Source: Haloprofundus salilacus
Lineage (GTDB): Archaea > Halobacteriota > Halobacteria > Halobacteriales > Haloferacaceae
Length of the DNA: 64,000 nt
Direction: 5' to 3'
Assembly: GCF_020150815.1 (NCBI RefSeq)
Contig: NZ_CP083723.1
Coordinates: forward strand, 1,302,001-1,366,000
Positions 34,773 through 42,437 of the stretch are shown here, piece after piece. Position 1 is the stretch's first letter, and each line of letters opens with the position of its first letter. The notes beneath the pieces are model-generated. The model saw only the letters and a list, made by a program, of their open reading frames with translations, searched no databases and was not told where the DNA came from. Position numbers and translations under genes: made by a program.

Positions 34773-35915
34773 TCACTCGTACGCCTCCCGCAGTTCGGCG
34801 TCTACCTCCCAGATGGGACCGCCTTCGCCCTGCAGAAGCCTGACGCTAGCCCACCACAGCGAGATCTGCGTGTCGAACAGCGCGTACGCCGGCTGCGCCG
34901 GGCCGAGTCGCTCCGCCGACCCCAGCGCGACAACGGTCAGAAGAAGCGCCGGAATCGCGAGTGCGAGCGGACCACCGAACGCCGCCAGTGCGAGCGTGAA
35001 GAGGACGATGCCGCCGGCCAGCGCCCACGGCGAAATCACCATGAAACACCAGTTGAACGGGAGGACGACCCAGCCGTACAGTCCGTGGTTGAACAGCGCG
35101 TCACGGTTGCGCGAGAGCAGACGGATGAGGCCCATCGCGCGGCGGTCCTTCTGCTTTCGTCGCTTTCGGAACGCCGAGTGCGACGCCTCCATGTACTGTA
35201 TCGCCGGGTCGAAGACGACTCGGCCCCCGTTCTTGCGGATCTTCAGCGCCAACTCCGTGTCGTCGGCGATGGAGTCCTCGTCGATAGGGACGATAGCGTC
35301 GCGCTCGAACGCCGAGAACGGGCCGTGGAAGATGAGCGTCGAGTCGAGATGCGACTCCAGCGTCTGAATCCGCGCCTGAACGTCGCGGTACCCCTCCTCG
35401 ACCTCGCTGCCGCCGAGCACGTCGACGTTGCGGCCGGTCACGCCCTGCACCTCGGGGTCGGCGAGGTTCGCCACTGCCTCGCGGAGCGCGTCGGGCGCGA
35501 TTTTCGAGTCGCAGTCGGTCTTGACGACTACCTCATTCGTCGCCGCCGCGTACGCCTCGTTGAGCGCGATTGCCAGTCCGCGGCGCTCCTCCTCGCGCAA
35601 TAGCGTCAGCGTCGGCGCGTCGCGCTCATCGAAGAACGCCTCGACGAGTTCGGGCGTCGCGTCGTCGCTCGAATCGACGACGACGACTTCGACTTTCTCC
35701 ATCGGGTAGTCGAGCGACAGGATATCTTCGAGTTTGTTCTCGACGATTCGCTCCTCGTTGTACGTCGGGAGGATGACGCTGACCGTCGGTTCTCTCGGGC
35801 GCTTCTCGGCGGGCGACCCCTCCGGTCGGACGAGTCCCAACAGTAGCAGGAACAGCGCGTACGGCAGACCGGCGAGGAAGAACAACAAGCCGGAGAGCCG
35901 GGCGAGACGCTTCAT
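34773..35915 (-). CDS. GT2 glycosyltransferase, membrane-associated
   Basis: 380 residues. One N-terminal membrane helix (~8-30), then a GT-A domain: VSVILPTYNEERIVENKLEDILSLDYP, VVVDSSDDATPELV, VVVKTDCDSKIAPDALREAVANL (DxD), and EDSIADDTELALKIRKNGG; it ends with two or three membrane segments (~290-355). This layout is of processive cellulose-synthase-like or ceramide-type GT2 enzymes. The start at 35915 places the helix at the N-terminus. Divergent from aglJ with a 117-base spacer. Confidence 0.88.
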   Translation of the reverse strand: MKRLARLSGLLFFLAGLPYALFLLLLGLVRPEGSPAEKRPREPTVSVILPTYNEERIVENKLEDILSLDYPMEKVEVVVVDSSDDATPELVEAFFDERDAPTLTLLREEERRGLAIALNEAYAAATNEVVVKTDCDSKIAPDALREAVANLADPEVQGVTGRNVDVLGGSEVEEGYRDVQARIQTLESHLDSTLIFHGPFSAFERDAIVPIDEDSIADDTELALKIRKNGGRVVFDPAIQYMEASHSAFRKRRKQKDRRAMGLIRLLSRNRDALFNHGLYGWVVLPFNWCFMVISPWALAGGIVLFTLALAAFGGPLALAIPALLLTVVALGSAERLGPAQPAYALFDTQISLWWASVRLLQGEGGPIWEVDAELREAYE

Positions 35916-36001
35916 AGCTGCCGATATCCGACGCGGCGACAAAAATCCCCGCGATGTGGTTTTCGAACTCGGTCGCCGACGCCGAAACAGGAGGAAGCGT
36001 T

Positions 36002-36007
36002 TTTATA
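36002..36007 (+). promoter_or_regulatory. TATA box for aglJ
   Basis: TTTATA in GTTTTTATACGACC, 26-31 bases before the aglJ ATG at 36033, consistent with a leaderless transcript. Confidence 0.6.
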
Positions 36008-36032
36008 CGACCCTCACACAGGTCATCTCGAA

Positions 36033-36992
36033 ATGGACCGTGCCGACGTCTGTGTGCTCATTCCGACGTACGACGAGGCCGAGACTATCGGCGAGGTCGT
36101 CGACGGATACCGCGCGGAGGGGTTTTCCGACATCCTCGTCATCGACGGCAACTCGACGGACGGCACGCGCGACATCGCCCGCCAGTGCGGTGCGCGCGTC
36201 GAGACGCAGACGGGGACGGGAAAGGGGCAAGCGATCCGCGAGGCGATGCAGTACATCGACGCGCCGTACGTGCTGATGGCCGACGGCGACGGAACGAACC
36301 CGCCGAGCGACGCCGCTGCGATGCTCGAACCGCTCAACCGCGGCTACGAGCACGTCGTCGGCAACCGCTTCGCCGACATGCGCTCGGGCGCGATGACGAG
36401 GTTGAACAAACTCGGTAACCGCATCGTCAACCGCGCGTTCGCCTACATCCACGGGGAGAACTTCGTCGACATCCTCAGCGGTTACCGCGCGTTCACTCGC
36501 GAGTCGTTCGAGCGACTCAACCTCACCGCCGACGGCTTCGGCATTGAGACCGAAATGTCTATCGAGTGTGCGAAGCGGAACGTGCCGACGGCGGTCGTAC
36601 CGGTTACCTACCACCCCCGGCCGGACGGGTCGGACACGAACCTCCGCCCGTTCCGCGACGGCAGCGTCATCTTCCTCGAACTGTACCGCCGCGCGAAGAC
36701 GAACAACCCGCTGTTTTACTTCGGCAGCATCGGTACGCTCTCGACGCTCACCGGCGTCGTCATGGCCTTTTACGTCGCTTTCGAGTGGTTCGTCCCGCCC
36801 CGGACCTCCCACGAGGTCATCGCCCTCGGCGCGGCCGCGGGCATCCTCTTTGGCGTCCAACTGCTCATCTTCGGCGTGCTGGCGGACATGATTCTTACCT
36901 TCCACCGCGAACAGCTCCGCCGAATCGAGGAACTCGACGACGGGGAGTCGGACGCGTCGCCGGCTAAGCGAACGCAGAAACAGAGACGGTAA
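36033..36992 (+). CDS. aglJ: Dolichol-phosphate glycosyltransferase starting N-glycan assembly
   Basis: 319 residues. GT2 domain with VCVLIPTYDEAETIGEVVDGYRAEGF, ILVIDGNSTDGTRDIARQ, VLMADGDGTNPPSDAAAML (DxD) and DILSGYRAFTRESFERL. Two C-terminal membrane helices (~227-245 and ~255-280) and a charged tail. AglJ of Haloferax volcanii adds the first hexose to dolichol phosphate at the cytoplasmic face, and its gene sits at the edge of the agl locus as here. The orthology call rests on domain layout and context; a dolichol-phosphate mannose synthase paralogue is the alternative. Confidence 0.85.
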   Translation: MDRADVCVLIPTYDEAETIGEVVDGYRAEGFSDILVIDGNSTDGTRDIARQCGARVETQTGTGKGQAIREAMQYIDAPYVLMADGDGTNPPSDAAAMLEPLNRGYEHVVGNRFADMRSGAMTRLNKLGNRIVNRAFAYIHGENFVDILSGYRAFTRESFERLNLTADGFGIETEMSIECAKRNVPTAVVPVTYHPRPDGSDTNLRPFRDGSVIFLELYRRAKTNNPLFYFGSIGTLSTLTGVVMAFYVAFEWFVPPRTSHEVIALGAAAGILFGVQLLIFGVLADMILTFHREQLRRIEELDDGESDASPAKRTQKQRR

Positions 36993-37000
36993 CGGGTCCC

Positions 37001-37327
37001 TCAGAACGGAACCAGCGCGCGGAGGCGACCGAAGACGCTCTTGCCGACGGCCGCCCGTTCCTCCTCGAACACCGGGTGGAGTTTGTCGAGGAGTTCCATC
37101 TTGTTCTCGAAGCGGTCCTGGTGTACCCGGCTAAGCGCCTCCGAGAGCGAGAGCGTGTTCCCCGACGCGTCGCAGGGGATCTCGGTGGCGTCGATTGACT
37201 CGACGAGTTCGTCGCTCGTCGCCGGGAACTCTACTCCAGCGTTCGAGAGCCGCGCGTCGAGAGCGGCGATGCCGAACTCGATCTGGTCTGGTTCGGAGTC
37301 ATCGCGTTGTGGGGGCCGCGCTGCCAT
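37001..37327 (-). CDS. Small haloarchaeal protein, possibly DUF5789-like
   Basis: 108 residues, acidic, no membrane segment. Contains GVEFPATSDELVESIDATEIPCDASGNTLSLSEALSRVHQDRFENKMELLDKLHPVF, resembling haloarchaeal mini-proteins that pair a beta-hairpin with a helix, but I am not sure of the family. The start at 37327 was preferred to a short upstream extension. Convergent with aglJ (8 bases apart). Function unknown. Confidence 0.6.
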   Translation of the reverse strand: MAARPPQRDDSEPDQIEFGIAALDARLSNAGVEFPATSDELVESIDATEIPCDASGNTLSLSEALSRVHQDRFENKMELLDKLHPVFEEERAAVGKSVFGRLRALVPF

Positions 37328-37407
37328 TGAGCGCTGTTGGGACTCGAAGGACAAAAACCCCGGCGACAGTCAGCGTCTTTATCCGACCGCCGTCCCTGAT
37401 GGTGCGT

Positions 37408-37617
37408 ATGACGGAGTACACGACCGTCTCCATTCCGAAGGAACTCGCCGAACGCGTCGACGAGACCATCGAAGGGACGAGTTTCTCCAGTACGAGCGAC
37501 CTCGTCCGGTTCCTGCTCCGGAGTATCGTCATCCAACACCAGCGACAGGGCCAACTCACCGAGGCCGAGTTCGAGGAGATCGCCGACCAACTGACCGACC
37601 TCGGTTATCTAAAATAG
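37408..37617 (+). CDS. Ribbon-helix-helix (CopG-like) protein
   Basis: 69 residues. TEYTTVSIPKELAERVDETIEGTSFSSTSDLVRFLLRSIVIQ is a canonical MetJ/Arc ribbon followed by two helices. The last residues, ADQLTDLGYLK, resemble the LxxLGYhE tail of the phosphatase-superfamily proteins in the adjacent island. DNA-binding regulator by family; target unknown. Divergent from the small gene at 37001. Confidence 0.8.
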   Translation: MTEYTTVSIPKELAERVDETIEGTSFSSTSDLVRFLLRSIVIQHQRQGQLTEAEFEEIADQLTDLGYLK

Positions 37618-37693
37618 CGCCGCGTCCTCTCGCGTCTCGCCTCTCTCCGCGGACGCGACGGTTCTGTTTCTCGCGTGGCTCGGTCCCCGCGCC

Positions 37694-38107
37694 TCACGTC
37701 AACGACTCTTTCGGCGGTTCGCCGTCGAGAATCGACAGTTCGAGTCGCGTCCCCGTCCGGTCGAACGCCGCGAGCGACTCGTCCTCCCAGGGTGGGACGG
37801 CGACGAGCACGACCCCGGCGAGGTCGTCGCGCTTCGTCACTTCGAGCTTCCCCTGTGGATGGCTGATAAACCGTGCGCGACCCCGACCCGCGGGCGTCGC
37901 GAGGTCGACGCCGAAGATGGCGTTGACCGACCGGCCGGCGTCGGGCAGGTAGAAATGCGTCAGCACGGGCGTCTCGGGCGCCAGTCCGAGGTTCGCCTCG
38001 AACTCGTCGGCGGGCGTTGTCGCCAACACGACGTTCGTCCGTTCCGGTTCGGCGTCCTCGGCGAGGTCCAAGAGCACCTCGACCAACCCGCGGGTTACGT
38101 AGACCAC
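37694..38107 (-). CDS. Conserved haloarchaeal hypothetical protein
   Basis: 137 residues starting from GTG at 38107. Soluble. Readable stretches are TNVVLATTPADEFEANLGLAPETPVLTHFYLPDAGRSVNAIFGVDLATPAGRGRARFISHPQG and VVLVAVPPWEDESLAAFDRTG. No motif I recognise. Codon use is like its neighbours, so it is likely real. Confidence 0.65.
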   Translation of the reverse strand: MVYVTRGLVEVLLDLAEDAEPERTNVVLATTPADEFEANLGLAPETPVLTHFYLPDAGRSVNAIFGVDLATPAGRGRARFISHPQGKLEVTKRDDLAGVVLVAVPPWEDESLAAFDRTGTRLELSILDGEPPKESLT

Positions 38108-38183
38108 GCGCGGGCGTTCTGGGTGCGGTGGTATAACCTCGTTGACTCGACGCGGGCGGTCGCTCGGGGTCGCTGTCCCGGTG

Positions 38184-38867
38184 TCAACCGGAGACCATCA
38201 TCTTCAGCGTCTTGCCGTACAGCGACGGCGTCCGCCTCCGCGAGTTCTCCAGCGCGTCGGCGAGCGCGCCACGGGCGTTTTCGTGGAGGCCCGCTCCGTG
38301 ACCCACGAGAATCCGCTCGGGATTGAAACTCGACAGCGGACGCGTCGGCGGGAACAGACGAATCATCGGATGGACGCCGAGGCGTTCGCCCTCGGCGAGG
38401 AAGAACGGGGCCGTTCCGAGCGACTCGGGGACGACGAGCGTCCCGCTGGACTCGTCGTACAGGCCGACCTCCTGCCATGGTGGCACCGTTGAGTCGCGGA
38501 CGGTGAGCGCCCGAACGCCGGTGTCGCCGAGTTCGCGGCCGAACCGCTCTACGTCGGCGTTCAGTTTCTTCGCGACGCCGCTCATCCAGTCGGGGACGTA
38601 CACCGAGACGCCGTGTCGGCATGCGAGCGTTGCGGCGTCGCGTTTGTGGCGGTCGAGACCGACGACGACGCCGGCCACGTCGCCGAGGTCATCGAGCAGG
38701 TCGTCGACGCCGTCGGCGTCCACGGGGTCGACGACCCACACATCGCCGTCGAGCTCCAGCGCGTGACTCGCCCGCTGCATCTCCTCGTGGGGGTGAGCGA
38801 TCCACCCGACGCCGTGGTCCCACCGGTCTATCTCGCGGAGGTCCTCGCGGCCGCCTTTCATCGGCAT
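38184..38867 (-). CDS. Conserved hypothetical protein, possibly degenerate metallo-beta-lactamase fold
   Basis: 227 residues. Segments DGDVWVVDPVDADGVDDLLDDLGDVAGVVVGLDRHKRDAATLACRHGVSVYVP and PERILVGHGAGLHENARGAL follow the order of strands in MBL-fold hydrolases, but the HxHxDH metal ligands are missing (only one LDRHKRDA), so catalysis is doubtful. The start at 38867 has a minus-strand TTTATCC box about 27 bases upstream. Fold assignment is inference. Confidence 0.6.
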   Translation of the reverse strand: MPMKGGREDLREIDRWDHGVGWIAHPHEEMQRASHALELDGDVWVVDPVDADGVDDLLDDLGDVAGVVVGLDRHKRDAATLACRHGVSVYVPDWMSGVAKKLNADVERFGRELGDTGVRALTVRDSTVPPWQEVGLYDESSGTLVVPESLGTAPFFLAEGERLGVHPMIRLFPPTRPLSSFNPERILVGHGAGLHENARGALADALENSRRRTPSLYGKTLKMMVSG

Positions 38868-38951
38868 GGTTTCTCGTTGGGGCGGAAGACGGATAAATGA
38901 CGCTCCGAGGAGGCGTCGTCGGCTCGCTCGGCCGCTGTCTTCGGCTTTCGG

Positions 38952-39006
38952 GTCGCTCCAGAATCGCTCCGGGATCGCTCCAAGATCGCTCCGGGACAAC
39001 TCCGGG
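38952..39006. repeat. Five-unit 11-base tandem repeat in a divergent promoter region
   Basis: Units GTCGCTCCAGA, ATCGCTCCGGG, ATCGCTCCAAG, ATCGCTCCGGG and ACAACTCCGGG follow one another with an exact 11-base period between divergent genes at 38867 and 39060. Units 2 and 4 are identical. Confidence 0.8.
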
Positions 39007-39059
39007 GCCTCGTTGTTACCGAGCAGAACGTTCAAGTTCGACTGTCGATTTTCTCATCT

Positions 39060-39551
39060 ATGGTCAATCTCCGACGGCTGAAGCCGCTCGTCGCCGGGTT
39101 GCTCGGGTTGACCGTCACCGGTCTCGGACATATCTACCTGCGACGGTGGCGGCGCGCGGCGGCGTGGCTACTTCTCGTCATCGTCGTCGGGCAGGTGTTC
39201 GTCTCCCCGGAGACGCTCGACTTCGTCAACGCGTCGTTCGCGCAGGGCGGACTGTTCGCGCCCCCGCAGACGCCGATTCCGTCGGCGGTGCTCGAAGAGT
39301 TGCTTTTGCTCTCGGTCGTCGCCACGGCGAGCGCCGTCGACGCGTACCTCGTCGGCGTTCGGTCGCTGAGAGACGCCGAAGCCGAGGCAGGAACCGGGAC
39401 CTCGGCCGCCGACGCTGTCGGCGCTACCGCCGCGGATTCGACCGCCGACGCGACGGTGAACTGCCCCAACTGCGGCAAGGAGTTCGAGGCCGGGATGGAG
39501 TTCTGCCCGTGGTGCGCCGAGCGAGTCGCCGTCGCCGACGACGAGAACTGA
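39060..39551 (+). CDS. Membrane protein with C-terminal zinc ribbon
   Basis: 163 residues. Hydrophobic N-terminal half with two or three membrane segments (LVAGLLGLTVTGLGHIYL; AAAWLLLVIVVGQVFV; VLEELLLLSVVATASAVDAYLV), an Ala/Asp-rich linker, and a zinc ribbon CPNCGKEFEAGMEFCPWC at ~137-154, as in the haloarchaeal DUF7575 group. Role unknown. Confidence 0.8.
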   Translation: MVNLRRLKPLVAGLLGLTVTGLGHIYLRRWRRAAAWLLLVIVVGQVFVSPETLDFVNASFAQGGLFAPPQTPIPSAVLEELLLLSVVATASAVDAYLVGVRSLRDAEAEAGTGTSAADAVGATAADSTADATVNCPNCGKEFEAGMEFCPWCAERVAVADDEN

Positions 39552-39620
39552 CCGAGACTCCCGAGTCGCCGGCGATAGACAGAAGGTATAAGCGCCGCGT
39601 TCGACGAGTCAAACCGAGCG

Positions 39621-40229
39621 ATGGGTGACACCGAGACGACGGACAGACCGACGCGCGACGCCATCATGAAGGCAACGTTCACCGCGCTGACCAAGCACGG
39701 CTACGCCGGCCTGACGATGCAGAAAATCGCCGACGAGTTCGACAAGAGCAAGTCGCTTCTGCACTACCACTACGACACCAAAGACGAACTGCTCGTCGCG
39801 CTGCTCGACTACATGCTGGCACAACTCGACGAGCGCCTCGCGCTTGACGAGGAGTCAGACCCGCTGGACCGCCTGACGACGCTTGTCGACATGCTACTGT
39901 TCGGTCCTGACCGCGAGGCGCACAAGGCGTTTCAGACGACGCTCTTGGAACTTCGGGCACAGGCGCCTCACAACGAGGCGTTCCGCGAGCAGTTGGCGAC
40001 CAACGACGCCGCCATCCACGACCTGTTCGTCGACATCGTCGCCGACGGCGTCGAACAGGGGACGTTCCGCGAGGTCGACCCCGACGCCGTCGCGACGCTC
40101 GTGCTCTCGGCGCTGCAGGGCGCGCGCGTCCGCTGGGTGACGCTCGACGAGGACGACGCGCCCGACGAACTCCGCGACGCGCTCTTTCAGTATCTCATCG
40201 ACGAACTCCGTCCCGAGGACGACGCGTAG
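39621..40229 (+). CDS. TetR/AcrR family transcriptional regulator
   Basis: 202 residues. The N-terminal HTH is TRDAIMKATFTALTKHGYAGLTMQKIADEFDKSKSLLHYHYDTKDELLVALLDYML (~11-66). The C-terminal ligand domain is all-helical, of the type found in BetI-like and haloarchaeal TetR proteins. No divergent transporter gene next to it gives a target. Ligand unknown. Confidence 0.9.
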   Translation: MGDTETTDRPTRDAIMKATFTALTKHGYAGLTMQKIADEFDKSKSLLHYHYDTKDELLVALLDYMLAQLDERLALDEESDPLDRLTTLVDMLLFGPDREAHKAFQTTLLELRAQAPHNEAFREQLATNDAAIHDLFVDIVADGVEQGTFREVDPDAVATLVLSALQGARVRWVTLDEDDAPDELRDALFQYLIDELRPEDDA

Positions 40230-40335
40230 TCGCTTTCGGCGACGGTCTCTCTCGGCGTCCGCCCCTGACGTTCGCTCCTCGACGCGTTCCGATTCGGCGA
40301 CGCCCTCTTGACGCCCACGAGCGTACCGTCAGTCC

Positions 40336-41115
40336 ATGCTGGTCGGTCTCGCACACCTCGGGCTGGAAGTGAAGTACCTCGACCGCGCGCGGTCGTTCTA
40401 CGGCGACCGCCTCGGTCTCGATCCAGAGCGCGCCTCAGAGCGGACGCTCGTCTACCCCGTCGGTCCCGTCGACCTGCGAATTTGCCGTCCGACGGGCGTC
40501 CCGCGCGGCGGACTCCACACCCACTTCGCGTTCTCGGCGCCCGGCGAGGAGTACGACCGGTGGCTGGACCGCCTCGCGGAGTTACAGCCCGAGGAGGTGC
40601 AGTTCGGGTCGTACCGGTCGCTGTACGTCGACGACCCCGACGACCACTGCGTCGAGATCGGCGGCACCGACGGCGAGGGGGGTGGGGATGACGCTTCCGC
40701 CGCCGCCGACGCTTCCCCGCCGTCGCTGACGGGTATCTTCGAGGTCGTCCTCGAAGTGACCGACCTCGACGCCGCGGAGCGACGGTACGCCGAACTCGGC
40801 TTCGAGGAGGTCGACCGCGGCGACGACCGGCGGCGTGTTCGCCTCCGTGGACCGGCCGAGCCTCGCGAAGACTCGCCTTATCGCCCATTCGACCTCGAAC
40901 TGTGGGAACCGCAGTTGGGACTCGCCGACGCGCGCGGCGGCGTCCACGTGGAGTTGGGTCTCGCCGTCGACGACCCCCAAGCGACCGCGGCGACGTTCTC
41001 CGAGTTCGCCTGTGAGTCACTGGCCACCGACGCCGCCGATGAGCGACGACTCCGCGATCCAGACGGGCACGTGCTGACGTTCGTCCCTGCCGACACCGAC
41101 GCGTCGTTCGGGTGA
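40336..41115 (+). CDS. VOC (glyoxalase/dioxygenase fold) family protein
   Basis: 259 residues with two VOC modules: residues ~1-112 (LAHLGLEVKYLDRARSFYGDRLGLDPERAS ... VDDPDDHCVEIGG) and ~130-255 (GIFEVVLEVTDLDAAERRYAELGFEEVDRG ... LRDPDGHVLTFVP), joined by an Asp/Ala-rich linker. Metal-binding His/Glu positions are partly visible (H9, E at the DHCVEI strand). Substrate unknown. Confidence 0.87.
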   Translation: MLVGLAHLGLEVKYLDRARSFYGDRLGLDPERASERTLVYPVGPVDLRICRPTGVPRGGLHTHFAFSAPGEEYDRWLDRLAELQPEEVQFGSYRSLYVDDPDDHCVEIGGTDGEGGGDDASAAADASPPSLTGIFEVVLEVTDLDAAERRYAELGFEEVDRGDDRRRVRLRGPAEPREDSPYRPFDLELWEPQLGLADARGGVHVELGLAVDDPQATAATFSEFACESLATDAADERRLRDPDGHVLTFVPADTDASFG

Positions 41116-41194
41116 CGAACCGGGACCGACGCGTAGCCAGTCGGTTCTGCCGCGGTCCGCGGACGTAAGGGCGAGGGGCCTGAATCCCCGTTCC

Positions 41195-41677
41195 ATGCCC
41201 GAGTACCGCAAGGTGTCCGTGGAGTCGGTGCCGAACACGCCGAACCCGACACGCGAGAAGAAGGAGATAGACGAGGCGGTCGGCGCGACCGAGTTCGGTT
41301 TCAACGTCTTCACCGCCGAACCGGGCGAGCAGATCCCGTGGGGGTACCATCGCCATCCCGATCACGAGGAACTGTTCTACGTGCTCTCGGGCGAACTCCG
41401 CGTCGAGACGCCCGACGGCGAGTTCCGGGTTGGGACGGACGAGGCGTTCTTCGTTCCGAGAGGCGCGCCGAACCGCGCCGTCGCCGCGGGTGAGGAACCC
41501 TGCAGATTCGTCGCCGTCGGCGCGCCGAAAGACGCCGACGGCGCGGTTATCGAGGAGGAGTGTCCGGCCTGCGGCGACGCGACCGACCGAACGTACGAGG
41601 CGGTCGAAGACGCTGGGCGGACGGTGTACGTCCTCTCCTGTGCGGAGTGCGGCGTCGAGACGCGGCGCTTCGAGTGA
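41195..41677 (+). CDS. Cupin protein with C-terminal zinc ribbon
   Basis: 160 residues. The cupin core is at ~40-105: GEQIPWGYHRHPDHEELFYVLSGELRVETPDGEFRVGTDEAFFVPRGAPNRAVA, with the HxH..E metal site. A Cys4 ribbon follows: CPACGDATDRTYEAVEDAGRTVYVLSCAECG. The fused ribbon is an unusual addition seen in some haloarchaeal cupins. Likely binds a small ligand; function unknown. Confidence 0.85.
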   Translation: MPEYRKVSVESVPNTPNPTREKKEIDEAVGATEFGFNVFTAEPGEQIPWGYHRHPDHEELFYVLSGELRVETPDGEFRVGTDEAFFVPRGAPNRAVAAGEEPCRFVAVGAPKDADGAVIEEECPACGDATDRTYEAVEDAGRTVYVLSCAECGVETRRFE

Positions 41678-41731
41678 GTGTCGCGCCCCGCTACCCGTCC
41701 GTCACGTCTCGCCACCTGCTTGTCGCGTTTC

Positions 41732-42022
41732 TCACCGCAGTCGGTCCGTGTCGATGTCGACGCCCGGCGGACTGACGACGAGGAACTTCCGGAAGTGCAT
41801 CAGTTGGCCTCCCATGTCCTTGACCTCGCGGGCGAACCCGGCAGCGAGTTTGTTTAGGTCGCCGTGTACTGACAACACCAGCACGTTTCCTTCTCTGACA
41901 TTTCGGACCCACTCGGCCGGTTCGGTCGACCCGTCGAGAACGCCGAGAACCACGTCGCCGCGGATCTCGGCGTTCTCGATGTGGGATTCGGCGTTTCGCA
42001 GGTCGAGGTCGAACTCGCTCAT
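41732..42022 (-). CDS. DUF5779 family haloarchaeal protein
   Basis: 96 residues. Starts MSEFDLDLRNAESHIENAEIRGDVVLGVLDGSTEPAEWVRNVREGNVLVLSVHGDLNKLAAGFAREVKDMGG. Soluble alpha/beta mini-protein conserved in Halobacteria. A TTTTTCTC tract about 27 bases upstream may be its promoter. Function unknown. Confidence 0.8.
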   Translation of the reverse strand: MSEFDLDLRNAESHIENAEIRGDVVLGVLDGSTEPAEWVRNVREGNVLVLSVHGDLNKLAAGFAREVKDMGGQLMHFRKFLVVSPPGVDIDTDRLR

Positions 42023-42341
42023 ACTGCGCCACTTGCGCGAGGGTGAGAAAAATCCTCGCCTTCTCCGTGCGCCTCGCTCTCACTCCCGGGCGCGCTCGGC
42101 TCCGATTCTCTGTGACCGATCGGTCACCTGCGTCGCCAACTGGAGTCCCGTTCCGAACGAGTGTCCAGTTTTCGTCACTCGTCGTGACGATCCGCGCGCG
42201 ACTCGTTAGCACGGTGATCTGCCACCGTTTTCGGTCCGTTTCGCGTGACGCTCGCCTGTAGCTCCCCTCCAACTCTACTGTTGAATATAAGGACACCCAA
42301 TGAATAATAGGACGTTGCTGTCGTACGATTCGATGATCGTT

Positions 42342-42355
42342 CACGAACGTTCGTG
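42342..42355. promoter_or_regulatory. Perfect palindrome CACGAACGTTCGTG upstream of leuA promoter
   Basis: 14-base perfect dyad, with an overlapping GTTC-AC-GAAC repeat at 42339-42348, centred about 48 bases upstream of the leuA TATA box. Well placed for an activator or Lrp-type regulator. Confidence 0.6.
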
Positions 42356-42393
42356 TCCCCCTCGCCGCACTGCGAATCTGTCGGAGGGACAGG

Positions 42394-42401
42394 TTTATAT
42401 A
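42394..42401 (+). promoter_or_regulatory. TATA box for leuA (TTTATATA)
   Basis: Consensus-like archaeal box predicting a transcript start at about 42422-42428, close to the ATG at 42428 rather than the in-frame leuA ATG at 42438. Confidence 0.65.
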
Positions 42402-42437
42402 TGTGGTCACCCCGAGCACGGGACACGATGTCTCACA

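Larger units (their letters stand above)
42023..42437. other. 415-base intergenic region upstream of leuA
   Basis: No convincing gene. It holds the DUF5779 promoter at its left end, an AATATAA box at 42284-42290 of unclear use, a perfect 14-base palindrome at 42342-42355 and the strong leuA TATA box at 42394. A frame open from ATG 42300 into leuA exists, but the TATA box lies inside it, so it is not used as the N-terminus. Confidence 0.6.

Noticed and set aside
34350-35603. 417-codon plus-strand frame opposite the GT4 and GT2 genes
   Set aside because: Crosses the intergenic spacer and both genes in reverse; composition is that of a shadow.
42300-42437. leuA start at ATG 42300 adding 46 residues
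   Set aside because: The consensus TATA box at 42394 and the palindrome at 42342 lie inside the extension.
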